A DNA stretch of 64,000 nucleotides from Mytilus edulis (lineage: Eukaryota > Mollusca > Bivalvia > Mytilida > Mytilidae). A program made the position numbers and the translations under genes. The stretch covers positions 71,226,178 through 71,290,177 of the forward strand of contig NC_092354.1 in assembly GCF_963676685.1 (NCBI RefSeq), in the 5' to 3' direction. Of this stretch, positions 21,980 to 36,900 are shown piece by piece. The stretch's first letter is position 1, and each line of letters starts with the position of its first letter. Under the pieces are notes generated by a model that was not told where the DNA came from, did no database searches, and saw only the letters and a program-made list of their open reading frames with translations.

Positions 21980-24900
21980 ATGTCGGTAAGTTATTTTAAT
22001 GTTTTATCATCTGTCCGACTAGAGATATTTGAAATATTACAGGGCTGAACCTGTGCCCATCTTTATTGCAGACTGAAATGTGATGTTGCAGTGCTGCGTT
22101 ATCCATACCCTATAATGGTACTATGAACTAAGCAGATTTTCTTGTTATAATAATGATATATGAACGTTGCTTCCTTTGTGCGTACTGGATGCACTATATA
22201 TGCAGACTATGCAACTACTTTCTAGAAACTTCGTAGCAATTGAAATTGAAAAAAATAGACGCTTGCAACCAATGATGCTCTCATACAAAATCTATAATAT
22301 TATATATATATGAGATTTATTACATGATTTTAAATTCTAATGCAACAACGTTTGTAACGTTCATTTTGATTGGATAACGTCACTTTCTTACATGGCATCA
22401 ATTGACAATTGATGCTATGGGACGTACGCGCAAGCGCAGACGGCATATGACAGATTTTAAATACATGTTTTAACGTTGTTTTCTGTCAGTTTCATTAGAA
22501 TGGAGATAACAATATTGTATTTTAAGCTCCGACGGCATCAATTTGGGATTTGATGGTCGCAAATACCCGTTTACTGTCTCCGCTAACGCGTCGCCAGTAA
22601 ACTTAATTTGCGACCATCAAATCCCCAATTGATGCCGTCGGAGCTTAAAATACGATACAGTTATCTCCTAAATGTTTTCCAGTAAATGTAAAATGCTAAG
22701 AATTTGTCCGCGGCGGGATTTTTACTTTTGTCACGTGACCGTTAAGTCAAAATGGCGGACATCCAGTAATAGGAAAGTGGCCGCTACAAAAAATATTAGT
22801 TGCGGTTTATCGGAGGACCTCCAATGGATTTTAAACGGGAAGCTTATTTTCTTATATACCTTTGAAAAATAACATATTAATAGAATTGACTACCGTTTAC
22901 TCACAGACAGTAGTTTCTGTCAATGGAAAAAAAGGGGGGGGTGTCACGGAATAGAAGTTCCTTCATAATATAAGTTCCAAAAGGAAAAGATATTCTGGAA
23001 TATTATTTCCACAGGAAGAAATATTACAGTATATGTTCCTAACGGAATAAATGTTATAGAATATTTGTTCCAACAGGAATAGATATTATGACAATGTTTA
23101 TAACAAAGTTTCCATTGGAACTTCTGTTAGGTGGAACAAATATACGTTGACAGGGGTACTATAATCCACATTCGTATGTTAAATAACTCGCACTTGTTTT
23201 TGTTAATGGGGGATGGGGTGAAAAACTTTTCATTACTTTAGTGTTAATTGTTTTCACTTATTATTCTTTATCTTGGATCTCCTGTAGTTGGTAATCGCAA
23301 TACTGGTATACCACTATTGTCCACAATACTGGTATACAAATTTTGTACCAGTATTGTTACTTTTTTTTGGTAGATTAGTACCATAGTCACTTCAGAACCA
23401 TATATATGGGCAAGTTGTAAATACTGAGCACGCAGGTTGACGTTTGCACAGCAGTATCTGCGTTATGGATTTCCACTGCAGATCAATAGTGTAGATGTAG
23501 ATGTGGTACAAATACTTATACATTTTTGTACTTGGCAAGCACTCCGACAGTTAGAGAGCTGTTCAGGTGATATCTGAAAAAGTTTATAATCTAGTAAGAG
23601 AAAGTACACAAAGACTGAATACCTAAATATCAATATAGGAAGTGTGGAGGGAGGATTTGCAGAAATACCATCTTAATAAAATATAGACACTAAAATATAC
23701 TACTGAGACCTGAAAAGAGATAGCTAAAAGAAAACATAGAAGAAAGTAAAGAGTTTGTTAAAATGCTGAGACAGTATGGTTTCCTTAAGCAATGTTAAGG
23801 AAAAAACATCAGAAAATTCAAAACTTCCTTTATGACAATCACAATGTTCCATCAGTTAAACATACAATTATTCCTTATTAAATTGTCATGTCATATTTCA
23901 TTATGCATATATATTTGACACCTTTGATAAAAGATTAATTACCTATATATGTATTGTTTATTTAAGAAAACACAATACTGGTACAAATTTTTTGTACCAG
24001 TATTGTGCACAGAATTTTTTTATAGATGACCTTATGCTGATATTAGAAATATTATTTATATTATTTGATAACCATATTTCCTTTATAATTATGTAATATT
24101 CTTTTCATTGATAAAACCAGTAACAAATAAAGTTGAGAAAGGAAATGAGGAATGTTTCAAAGCGACAACAACCCGACCATAGAGCAGACAACAGCCAAAG
24201 GCCACCAATGGGTCTTCAATGTATCAAGAAACTCCCGCACCCAGAGGTGTCTTTCAGCTGGCCCCTTAATAAATATGTATACTAGTTCAGTGATAATGGA
24301 CATCATACTAAACTCTGAAAGATACACAAGAAACTAAAATTAAAAATCATACAAGACTAACAAAGGCCAGAGGCTCCGGACTTGGGACAGGCGCAAAATT
24401 GCAGCAGGGTTAAACATGTTTATGAGATCTGAACCGTCTCCTTATACCTCTAGCCAATGTAGATAAGTGAACAAATGCTTGTTTAAAAGCATTACTTTAA
24501 GGTTCCTTTGACTAAAGGTTTCACCTCGATATGAAATGTATTTAGTATAAACATGATAAAGTTAATACTAAAACCGCTCACAGTGTAAATATATTTCAGA
24601 AAACAAACTTATCAGAGGAGACCAAGGATATTTTGAAGGAGCTGTTTGCCCAAGGCATGGACTGCAAAGGTATAAAAAGCAGTGTGCTGCACAACAAGGC
24701 TGTTGAAAGAACAGGACTGCCGTTACAGGTTATCAAGGTATTTTAATTTATATGCCAACTTGGCAATGGTGACTTTAAATTTTCATGTAATACATTGCAT
24801 TATTAAATAGGCTTTCAAACTGTAACAAAGGATTTGGATTTGGATTAATACCAAAACACTGTACATGGTGTATCCAGTCATATATATTAATTCAAAGTTT

Positions 24901-27900
24901 ATACATGTTAATAGTTTTTTCTGATTTTGATATTTTATTCAACTGTTTTGATGGAATTCACATGTATGTTGTATCATTGTGTCATTTTACAATACAGTGT
25001 ACATGCATTTGCTCACATGCAATACCAATCTTGAACAAACAATTAATAAATTCATACCTATTAAATATTATCCCCGGCTTAATATACTTCTATGATTTTG
25101 ATTGGTTAACGCACGTCATTACAAAACCCATAGCCCCTGGGTGTTGCTAACCCATATTCCTGGACATTGCTTACTATTATCCCAGGGAACTTCACGCTTG
25201 TGAAATATAAAATTCTGTAGATTATTCATGATGACTGTAATTTAAATATTTTAATAATTCATTAATGATTTGTCCTATTATGCCAATCATTTACACTCAT
25301 TTCATTAAATGCATCACTTGACTGCCTCATTGAAGGAATGGGACTACTGACCTAGCTATGCAAATGACTCACTTTGACGTCAGTCACGTCACACCATCTA
25401 TGACATAACTCTCACAACATTGAGCACCAAATTTGAATCCATCCAGTCTCTGTCTCAGGATTAAAAAACGTCTTATATTTGACTACCTGTAGGGTTTGAC
25501 CAAAGGTAAGAACCCTACACCTTGTAAAAAAAATGTCAAATTTCCAAATTTCAATTAAACTACATGTATTTTAGATCATGAAAAAAACATTGATTTTATG
25601 CAACACTTTGTACCCAAATTTCCCTAAAACTCTTCCAATTCAAACTAAGACCGGGGATTAATTCGTTATCTACGTTCATATTGCATAGATAATTTATAGC
25701 GTCATTCTCATAAAATCAGGAAAAAAAAACTATAGTATAAAAATATCCATATGAATAAAATTGATTATGGACCTTATATACCTTGAATGATTCTACATAT
25801 AACATGTAACCACTCAGATAAAATAGCTTAATAATTGTGAGATACTAAAAGTCTAATTTGATTTTTTTACAATTTCACCTTTGTCATTTTGGAGTCATAT
25901 GTGCCTGATTGAATTTATTTTATACTAATAATTTAAGGACTGGATTGGCAATTATAAAAAAGTCGTGGAGGGAAGGAAATACGAAGCACAGCCACGGACA
26001 TTATACCTCAAAGGAATGACTGGGTATAATTGTTTTGTTAGAGAGAAAAAAGGTAAACTGCATACATGTATGTTAATATATATAGCCTATCGTTATTTTA
26101 ACTGGGGCTAAAATGGCAAGAGGTTAATCTAAAGGAAGTACACCACTAATTAATGGCCCCATTGCTTTCTATGTTAAATTCCTCAATTTCGAGTGGTCAC
26201 AGCTCTTTTAACTTAAGTTCAAATAAAGTGACAATCATTACATGTCAAACCAACACCTTCTGGTGTCCTGTACTGAAAAAATCAACATAAAACTACCCAT
26301 AACACTTTGGTTTTGTTTGGTTTGTACATTTCATGAGCAGAAGATTAAATAATATAGTCTCATAATTTACATGAATTTCAAGAAAAATAACCAAAGACGG
26401 ACCAAAAAAGACTCATTTTTGCAAGAGTTATCTCCCCTTCCAATGTCAATTTCCATAGGAAATTTAAAATGCTGATTTTGAGTTTTTCTCAAGTTACATT
26501 TTATGGGACTTTTTTCTTGTGTATAAAAAGGGCATAATGCTATAGATTAGAACTAAAACATTTTCTGTTGCAATTAGTTTGAGGTTAAATCTTAGTATGA
26601 CTGGACTATGTGTACCTAAATATAGATTCATGACGTCTTGCAAGTTCCTGGTTTTATGATTTTTTTTTCGTTATGGTGACAAAAAATATTATATCAACCT
26701 CATCAAAAGTTAATAATTGTATATTATTAGTACTGTTGTTCAAATCTTCAACCCTATATATATATTATATACATTAATTAATAAGTCTGTGTTGTAAAAA
26801 AAGATTTAAATTGTAAATTAGTCTTTTAATTCATTACTTTTTTTCCAATTAGTTTTACATTTTTGTGATAATATTTTATAGAAATGTTATATATGATTAA
26901 TCATTGAAAAAGACAATCTATAGATAAATATATACATTGTACCACCTATACCTGCATATATATAAATAAAAAAGATGTTATGATTTGCCATGGAACAAAT
27001 CTCCATGTTATCTCAAATCCTTTTGATATAAGCCATTATTAGTTATGGCTTTCTAAATGGGTTATTTTATATTGCCCTTGGTCGTGGATGGGATGAAGTC
27101 ATGAACAGATATTTATATTAACATTGTAAGTGTGATTTTCTATGCAGTTTATTATATTTCTACAGCCTGCTATTTTTGCTACATCTGATGGATACAGTAT
27201 ACTTGAAGTCAATTTACATGTGGACATATTTATATATATAAATTCACGGTGATTTTATACTAAAAATTATTTCTGTACACCTATTATACTTTGTGTATAG
27301 TGATAAGTCAGCATGTACAAAATTAATTTACATCTGACAAAGTATGCATATGCAGGAGTTACTTTCACTCATGACTGTGCATTTAAAAGAAATCTAACGT
27401 TATTTCAACTCTAAAATAAGTTGAATTAAAAATTTGTTTAAAGAGAAAAGCATCCCAATTCCTTAAAAAAAGCAAATAACATATTATTGATCATGCAGTT
27501 ACTTCTTACACTTGACTGCAGGGATGGGGTCAATTACTTTAAAATGTAATCGATTAAATTACAATTACTTTGCTTATAAAATGTAATCCATTACATTACA
27601 ATTACACCTTATTTCAAATGTAATTGATTACATGAGATTATTTTTCTTTAAAGTAATGATGATTACTTATGATTACATTGTATATGCAATACTAAAGAAT
27701 TTCTAATAACTTTTTATCCTCAGGAAAAAGCTAATCTTTGTATCTTTTTTTAAAGCCATAATTTATTAATCTTATTTAAAAGAATTTAGACCAGTACAGT
27801 GTAACATGTGTAATTTTATAACATAGCTATAGACAAGTGTCCTTTCTCTATGTAAGAGATATAACTTTGTTTTTTCTACAAGTTTTAACCAACTCGGCAA

Positions 27901-30900
27901 CTGCCTAATTTTTAAAAAACTTGGACAAATAATAAAAAAATCAATCAAGTATTGTTTTATTGTCTGTGAGGACATAATTGACACATCCATATATATTTTT
28001 ACAGGACTGGTGTTATTCACTACCTTCATTTTTTAACAAACAATAGAGCTTGGGTATTAAAATTTTATTGTCTTAATTGCAATATCAATAAAGTTATAAG
28101 TGGTTATAAGATGATATCACATTAAGAAAAGTCCCATCATAGTGAATACTAGTTTTATGATTTTTTATTCATGCTTTACACTTTCATATTGTCTATCAAA
28201 TACTATTTTCCAATATACCAGTATACAAAATTTGTAACCAGCAAGTAATCATTTGAATGTAATCTAAAAAGAATAAAAAAATAATCATGATTACACCTTT
28301 TTTGGCAATGTAATTGATTACATTGTGATTACTTGTAATCAGAAATGACAGGATTACTGATTACAGAGGACTTCACTTCAAAATGTTATCGATTACAGCT
28401 GGTTAAGATTATCCCATGCCTGCTTGACTGACTTCACTAATTGCAGTAGCCTAAAGAATATTTACTTGAGCTATTGCTCATAAAAATTTGATGAAATTTG
28501 GCATCAATGAATAGTAGCCTCAATTGAAGGTTTAAAAAGTTTTTCTTTTGACCTTTTTTAAAGAAGAATTAATGGAAAAACTTGTGTTTGCTTATTCTTA
28601 AAAGAATCAGTCAGGTTAGACAGTTGATTAACCTAATTTTATATTTGTTTATTTAAGATCAATTCAATGACATAGCAGACTGGGCACCTGCCTGGAATTT
28701 GTTAGGGCAGGAGGAAAAGGAGGCATATAAACAGAAGGCAAAGGAAAATCCAGTGGTACCACCTCAACCACAACAGAAAGATGCCTTTAAAAGGCTTAAG
28801 ATTATCAGAGAACATGTGAGACTTATTTTTTTTAATTATTATTTGATTTAAGGGGGCTCGCGGGTCTAAATCGATTTTTAACCGGATTTTTGTGACAAAA
28901 ATGTCGGTTATTGATTTGGGGATGTACGGCGGGCGGGCGGTCATTCGGGCGGACGGGCGGGCGGGCGGGCGGGAATCAAATGTTGTCCGTGCATTACCTC
29001 ATGAACCGTTCAACCAAAGCTTTTAAAATTTTAATATGTTGTTACTGACAACTAAATGAAGGTCAAGTTCAATAATGGCGATTTTGACTTTTACCGTTCA
29101 GGAGTTATGGTTCTTGAAAGATTGAAAAATGGAGTTTCCAGTCGTGTCCCTGCATTTACGCATGAACTGTTCTACCTAAGCTTTCCAAATTTTAATATGT
29201 TGTTACTGATGACAAAATGGAGATCAAGTCCAATAATGGCGATTTTGACTTTTACCGTTCAGGAGTTATGGTTCTTGAAAGATTGAAAAATGGAGTTTCC
29301 AGTCGTGTCCGTGCATTTACGCATGAACTGTTCTACCTAAGCTTCCCAAATTTTAATATGTTGTTACTGATGACAAAATGGAGGTCAAGTTTAATAATGA
29401 CGATTTTGACTTTTACCGTTCAGGAGTTATGGTTCTTGAAAGATTGAAAAATGGTGTTTCCAGTCGTGTCCGTGCATTTACGCATGAACTGTTTTACCAA
29501 AGCTTCCCAAATTTTAATATGTTGTTACTGATGACAAAATAGAGGTCAAGTTCAATAATGACGATTTCGACTTTTACCGTTCATGAGTTATGGTTCTTGA
29601 AAGATTGAAAAATGGTGTTTCCAGTCGTGTCCGTGCATTTTCTCATGAACCATTCAACCAAAGCTTTTGAAATTTTTATATGTTGTTACTGATGGCAAAT
29701 TAGAGGTCAAGTTCAATAATGACTATTTTGACTTTTACCGTTCAGGAGTTATGGTTCTTGAAAGATTGTGAAATCGCGTTTCCATTCACGTTGTTGCATT
29801 TACTCATGAACCATTCAATCTAAGCTTTTCAAATTTTAAGATGTTGATACTGATGACAAAATGGAGGTCAAATTTGATATTGACGATTTTCACTTTCACC
29901 ATTCATCAGTAATGGTTCTTGTGATATTGCCAGGACACAAATAAATATTAATAAATCCGGTTTGCTGTCGTTGTGACAGCCTCTTGTTTTATTTAATATA
30001 GGATTTCTCTATATTTTTCTATAAATTAACTTTATCTTATACCTAATGGAAAAATTAAATAAAAATATGGGGTCGCCGTGCATTTACGCTCACAATCGGC
30101 CTTCGAAAAAAGATTACATATTTGTTAATGTCCTTTTTTTCTGTTGAACTAATATGAGAAATATTGGTAATATCGAAATAAAAAAAGAACTAAATTACAG
30201 AAATTGGTTAAATTTTACAATTTTTTAGTTTATGTACAGCCTTTTGGAAAACAACAATAAAAAATATAGGTCACCGATGAGTTAAAAAAGATATTTCATT
30301 TTTAGCCAAAAAAATGTCACTTTTGCACCAAAGGGAGATAATTTGGAGCTTTTTCAATGATATCTAAATTTTAAAAGTCACCTGGGGCCAACATGTATTG
30401 ATTTTTTTGAAAAATTCTTGTACCATAAAATAAAGTAACAACTACTAAAGGTAATTAATAAAATTTGTAAAGAAAAATGAATGTTTGAATTTTTTCTGAA
30501 AATCTTATACCCGCGAGCCTCCTTAAACAATTTTATTCTGATTTGCTTATAAAATAAACTTTCCTGAAGACCCAACTTGTAATATGATGGCAACATTTTT
30601 TCAGTTACCGGCAATATGTGTATGTGTTTTGATGCATGCTAAAGTGAGCATTTTCCATAACTTGGCATCCACCATCATCTTGTCCGTTCAATTTTAATGC
30701 CAAATAATGGCATTTTTGCACCAAAGGGAGATAATTTGGAGCTTTTTCAATGATACCTACATTTTTAGTGTCACATGGGGCCAACAGTTAAGCCGCCAAC
30801 TATTGGAATTATTTTTGTACCGTATGATAAAGTAACAACTACTAAAGGTAATTAATAGAATTTGTAATGAAAAACAAATGTTATTTTTTTCTGAAAATCT

Positions 30901-33900
30901 TTTACCCGCAATCCTCCTGAAAAGGCATTTTTTAAGCCACAAATAAATGTATATTGAAAGTCAAAAATAGTTATTGATAAAAGATTTAAGCAAAAAATTA
31001 CAGGTGCGCAAACTAGGCTCTTGATAAATAAATATCAATAAATATCAATAAATAGTGAGTGTGCACAATTTTTTTTTTATCTAGGTTTGTTTGATATTAT
31101 TTTAATCCTCAGTCAGACCATAATCAAATATTTTTCTTTTTCCCTTCAGATTGTTGAACTTGAAAAGCATGGTATAGATGTAGCTCTGGTAGGCATTGAC
31201 ACCAACACTGGATCCCAGATCCTTTTAGGAGATGGAAAATCTGCTGCCTTCCTTAAATCAGAGGACATCCTGCAGAATTTGTTTGCTTTTCATTCACTAG
31301 GTCAGAATTTTAACATTTGTATGCCCTATTTATGGGCATTTTGTTTTCTGCTCTGTGCATTTGTTTGTTTGTTATCTTTTGTTTGTTTTTCTGTCTGTTT
31401 CACTTCAGGTTTAAGTTTTTGGTTGAGGTTTTTAGCTTTTGGATTAAATTGAATTCCAATCAACTTGAAACTTTTTATACATGTTTCCTGTGATGATCTT
31501 TCTAATTATAATGCCAAATTAGAGTTTTTGTTCCATTTTCACAGTCCACTGAACATGGATAATGATAGTGCAAATGGGCATCCATGTACTGGGGACACAT
31601 TCTTGTTTAAATTACATACAAGTTTAATTCAGTTTACCAAAAATTGTCACTACCTGTACCTATCGCTTTTTGTCTGAACTAGACAAAGCCAAAAAACCAG
31701 ACATGGTGGGGGAGCATTAACAATGTATAAGTTTGTGATTACATCTAGTTTATAGTGAACCACTTTTGGTATGCAGTTGTATAAGTGTAGGCATTTCTTA
31801 TTTCCATGAAAAATATTTTCCTCTGTCCCTATGTCATGGTTTATTGACTTTGAAACTTTTGCTTAGTTTACTTGTTTTATTTTGTGATTAGGTTCAAGGG
31901 GATTCATTAGTGGCATTAGTATTATTTTATCCAAATTTCAATAGAAGAAGTAACGAAATTATTTTCAGTTTGTAAGTTTTTATTTGTATAACGTCATGTT
32001 TAGCAATGAAATCTATGCACCAAAATCATTTATGAAGTTTTGCAGAATTTTATTTTATTTCAAGTTTATACATTTTTCCAACTGTTACAACTTATTATTT
32101 GTTTGTAATGCATTAGATTTGGAATAACAGTACGTACTATAGTTGAAGAGTTGCCACCTCAATTTTGATTTGATGGTTACAAATATCCGTTTTACTGTGT
32201 CCACTACCTGTCACCAGTTAAACTGCATTTACGAATCACTTCAACTAGAGTACTTTCATTCCTATGTGTGAGGTTGTGCATCCAACTATGGAATGGTCCT
32301 TTATAGACCTAGTTACCATGGAAACAATCTAGTTTTAATATTGTGACTTGACATTACTTTTTTCTGTAGGAACCAAAGAAGTACCAAAAGACTTAAAAAG
32401 TCTTCAACAGGAGGCTCAAACCCACATGAACAAGTTGTATTGTAAGTGTAATGTCTTTTACTCTACTTCATATGAAATTTCAGCTGCAATGTGGAAAACC
32501 TTAATGCTGAGTTTATAAATCTCGTAATAATAATGTTAACTTGAAGAAAAAATAAAATTGAGAATGGAAATGGGGAATGTGTCAAAGAGACAACAACCCG
32601 ACCAAATAAAAAACAACAGCAGAAGGTCACCAACAGGTCTTCAATGTAGCGAGAAATTCCCGCACCCGGAGGCGTCCTTCAGCTGGCCCCTTGAAGAAAA
32701 AAGTCCATTTATAAGTTTAATACGGATTAACAGGTACAACGTTTTAACAAAACTTCCTTCTGGATATTAGCTTTTGATCATAAACAAGTTTTTATTCAAG
32801 TTTGGTACAAATCCAGAATAGCTTAAAAGTTATTAAAATTTTAAAAACTTTGACCACAAAATAGAAATAAAATAGAGAATGGAAATAGGGAATGTGCCAA
32901 AGAGACAAAAACCCGACCATATAAACAGACAACAGCAAAAGGTCACCAATAGATCTTCAAATTCTGGAATGTATTGTTTCCTGGCAGAAAAACTAAGTCA
33001 ATTTATAATTATGTACAGAAATTTTTTTATTTTCTTTTTAACAAATTGACTTCTGAATACTATCTCATTGTCATAAACAAGCTTCTGTCCAAGTTTGGTA
33101 GAGTTTGAGGAAAGTCATTAACATTTTAACCACAGAGTGAATTTAATGTTTCCCAGCAGAAAAACTAAGTCTATTTACAAGAATATGTCATTAAATTTTA
33201 AAAACTTTAAACACAGATTGAATTTAATGTTTCCAAGCAGAAAAACAGGGTCTATTTCGTGTAAAATACGGAAAGTTGAATTTTATTTTTACAAAATTTA
33301 CTTCTGGATACTATTTAATGATAATAAATAAGCTTCTGTCCACGTTACAAATTCAGGATAGTTTAAGAAAGCTATTAAAATTTCAAAAAACTTTAACCAC
33401 AGAGTGACTATTTGTGGACGCTGACGAAACAGAATGTAGGATTGCTTTGTCTAACTTTTTTGTTTAAACTTAAATGCTCAACAAAAATAATCAAATGTGT
33501 TTTAGTAAATACTGTTTTATATAATTTTTTTTTTAGCAAAAGCAGTGGGAAAAAAACAAGCTTTCCCGTACACAAAAGTTAAAAAAGGAATAATAGAAGT
33601 GAATGGTATCCCCCTTGATGTTCTCCCCCTTAAACCTATGTCAGATTATGGGGAGAAAAAAATGAAAATGTTTTTAAACATAAAGGAAATTTCGGTAGAA
33701 GTGTAAGTACAATTAGACATTTTAACTTTTATATCCATCCTGCAATTAATAGAGTGGAACAATGGTGAACAGTGTTTTTGGTCTGCACATCTTCTCAAGT
33801 TAGTTAAGTCTCCGTCCTGTACACTAGAAAACCAACATCATTTTACGCTTATTGATATAAAATACCATTTGTCAACCATGCATCTTCAATGTCACAAATT

Positions 33901-36900
33901 ATTTTTAAAATTATAATTAATTAAAGCTATATAAAAAGAGTCAACAAATACATTTTTATAGTTATTGCCCTTTGACAGACAGGTATATAAACTAATGCAC
34001 ATACTTAAGAAATTTATGCATGTTTTAGAAGTAAATTTTACCAGTTTTTCAATTTTATTGTTTATTTCAGGCCCACATCTCCTGAATATGAGGTATTATC
34101 ATTACCAGTTGACAATGGTAAATAAATATAACATACTTTATTTAAATGTCTTTTATAAATTTTTTCCTGATTATGCCTGAAATATTTGCCACAGCAAATG
34201 ACAATCAATCCTATTTTAATTGCAAGCTTTAGTCAAAATGTAACTTATACACAATGCTTATTACTACAAAACACAGATCAAGTTTGAATATTGGTGGTGT
34301 CACTGTTCTAGAGTTATGCCCCTTTATAAATGGAAAAATTTCAATTTTTTTCGTTTCCATTCCCTTACTTTAGTGTACCTCAACAAAATATTATGAAACC
34401 TTATACACACAAAATACAAATCAAGTTTGAACTTAGGAAGCGTCACTTTAACCATTCCACAATTATGCCTCTTTATAAATGGAAAAATTACAAAAATGTG
34501 AGTTTCCATTCTCTTATTTAAGTAACTTCCAAATTTTTTTCAGATGAAAATGCAACCACCTGTTAATTGTTAATGTCAGAGATTTGATTGAAACAATAAT
34601 GACAGGTTGTAATGGGCATTATTTGTGTGCATGCAGTTTTATTGGAATTAAAACTTCTAGTTTATGTCTATTATCAATTATCTTTCAGCTATAGAAACAG
34701 AATTGAATATAAAGGTGCAGAAGGCTGTTGAGGAGGATAACTTGATTGGTAGTAATTTTATTTTATTTAGTGATTAGTTCATAATAACATCTGTAAACAT
34801 TAAAAATATTGAAGCAAATTTCCCAAAAAATCTGCCAACCGGTTTTACATAATGGTGTTTTTATCAAATTTCATTCATTGCTATATGTGTACCAAAATAT
34901 ATATATATTTTCCACAAAAATATATTTATTTCTTCATAAAACTGTTGTTACATTATCAGAAGGTCAGTTTATTTTTAAGTTAACAAAAAGTTATATATGT
35001 AATGAGTTTCTGGGCAAAAAATATATTCATTTAGTTATCCAATGATGATACTGACCTATATACATTAACCTTAGATGATCTTATTTTAACCTTTTGATAT
35101 CTTAACATACATCTATAAAGTGAAATTAAATTTTCTGATCAGCTCTGATCTAGTCTGATCTGTTTACATTGCTGAACAATTGACCTGTTCAGTCTGCTGC
35201 AAACATCTGACCATACATCAACTAAAAAAAACATTCCAAAAGTTCCTAAAATTAACCTTACAACAACAACAGCATACAAGAAAGACTAAAATACATTAAA
35301 AAATATAAAACTCAAAAAGTAACTCAATTAAATAATTCATTATTCTGTGGTAAAACATAGATTAATAAGAGCAATTTATATATCCCTCAGCTAGATAACT
35401 TGCTAAACTGGTTCAAAATTGCATGTACAGTGAGATTTTAGAATTCTTATATGAGTATATACCATTTGCCTAGATTGTAAAAGGCTACCATAAAAAAAAA
35501 AAACTTGAAAAATCATAAGATTACTTTGACCAAGAGCTATTCTGTTCCATATAGAAGTCATAAAATACATGTTTTATTAATTTCAATCAGAAAAAATGCA
35601 AAAATAAGAACATGGATTCAAGTCTTAACTGCATGCATGTTGTATGACCATAAAAGGCTAACATACTTGAGTATGCCAATTTAAGAGCTTAAATTTCCCA
35701 TAAGCAGGACGGTTGACCAAAACAGAAGATTAAACATGATTACTTACATCATGTTTGACTTATTTTCATTGGAATAGGTACAACTTCTAAAAATTGGATT
35801 TCTGGTGATTCTCTGTAATAGAAAGTACACTACTAATTAATGGCCCCATTGCTTTCTATGTTAAATTCCTCAATTTCGAGTGGTCACAGCTAATTTATCT
35901 TAAGTTCAAATAAAGTGACAATCATTGCATGTCAAAGCAACACCTTCTGGTGTCCTATACTGAAAAAATTAAAATACCTTAAATGGCATATAAGAAAGAA
36001 CTGGTTCCCGGAACTTCGGATGTACCAAAACAGGTACTTCTGATCTGACAAAAAGGCAAAATGTACCCTCCTTTTTAAATTTCATGCCATTTGTGTATTA
36101 TTCAAATTTATCAGTCAAAAAAATTTCTACAATGATCACCAGTCATGCAGCTTTCATTTGATAACAAAATTAATAAAAAAATCTAAATATTTTGAAAGTT
36201 ATGTCCATGCGTAGGAACTATTTTGTGTTAAATATGTATTACTTTCTGGTATGTGCTTTCTTGCTGGGCCCGAATTAGTGGTGTTACACCTAGAGCACAA
36301 AAATTTGGGAACGAAATTTGGGACACCAAACATGTCTGCTCTATGGTCGGGTTGTTGTCTCTTTGGCACATTCCCCATTTAAAAAAAAAAAAAAAACTAT
36401 AATAGAACTTTCGTCATATGTTGTTTTCATGGTTACAAGTTAAATGTGAATTTGGTTTTTATTTTCTAAATATCTTTTACCCAAGTCTAGTTAATAGAAA
36501 ATGTATTATTTTCTGATGGATCATGACTACAATACACTGTCGCAAAAATTCTGAGATTTTAAACCAGGTTTTTAATCCTGCTTAGCCTGAAAATTCAATA
36601 ATTGATTTAACATTTTTAAAATATATTTATCACAATTAAAAAATGATGTGTTTAGTGAGCAAAAGATTGGATATGGGGAAATGTAGTGAACATCACAAAT
36701 TCTTATAAGATGCTCCTCTTTCGCTTTGTAAACATGGCCATGTTCAATTCAAATAGATCATGGTAAACATGTGCATAACATATGTTGTATTTTGAACGGT
36801 GCAGGAGATCAAATCAGACATTTCTGTTACTTAATTGAAAAAACGAAGTGAAAACTAACTATGGCACTGTAATTCAAATTCAAATTCATACACAATGATA

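Noticed and set aside
21069-24737. Joining the HYKK exon to exon 2 of the chromodomain gene
   Set aside because: HYKK exon ends in phase 1, whereas exon 2 reads correctly only in phase 0; the phase 1 reading meets a stop. The ATGTCG|GTAAGT exon at 21,980 fits in phase.
29056-29447. Two similar 76-aa plus ORFs
   Set aside because: They are the 161-bp satellite translated twice, offset by exactly one unit.
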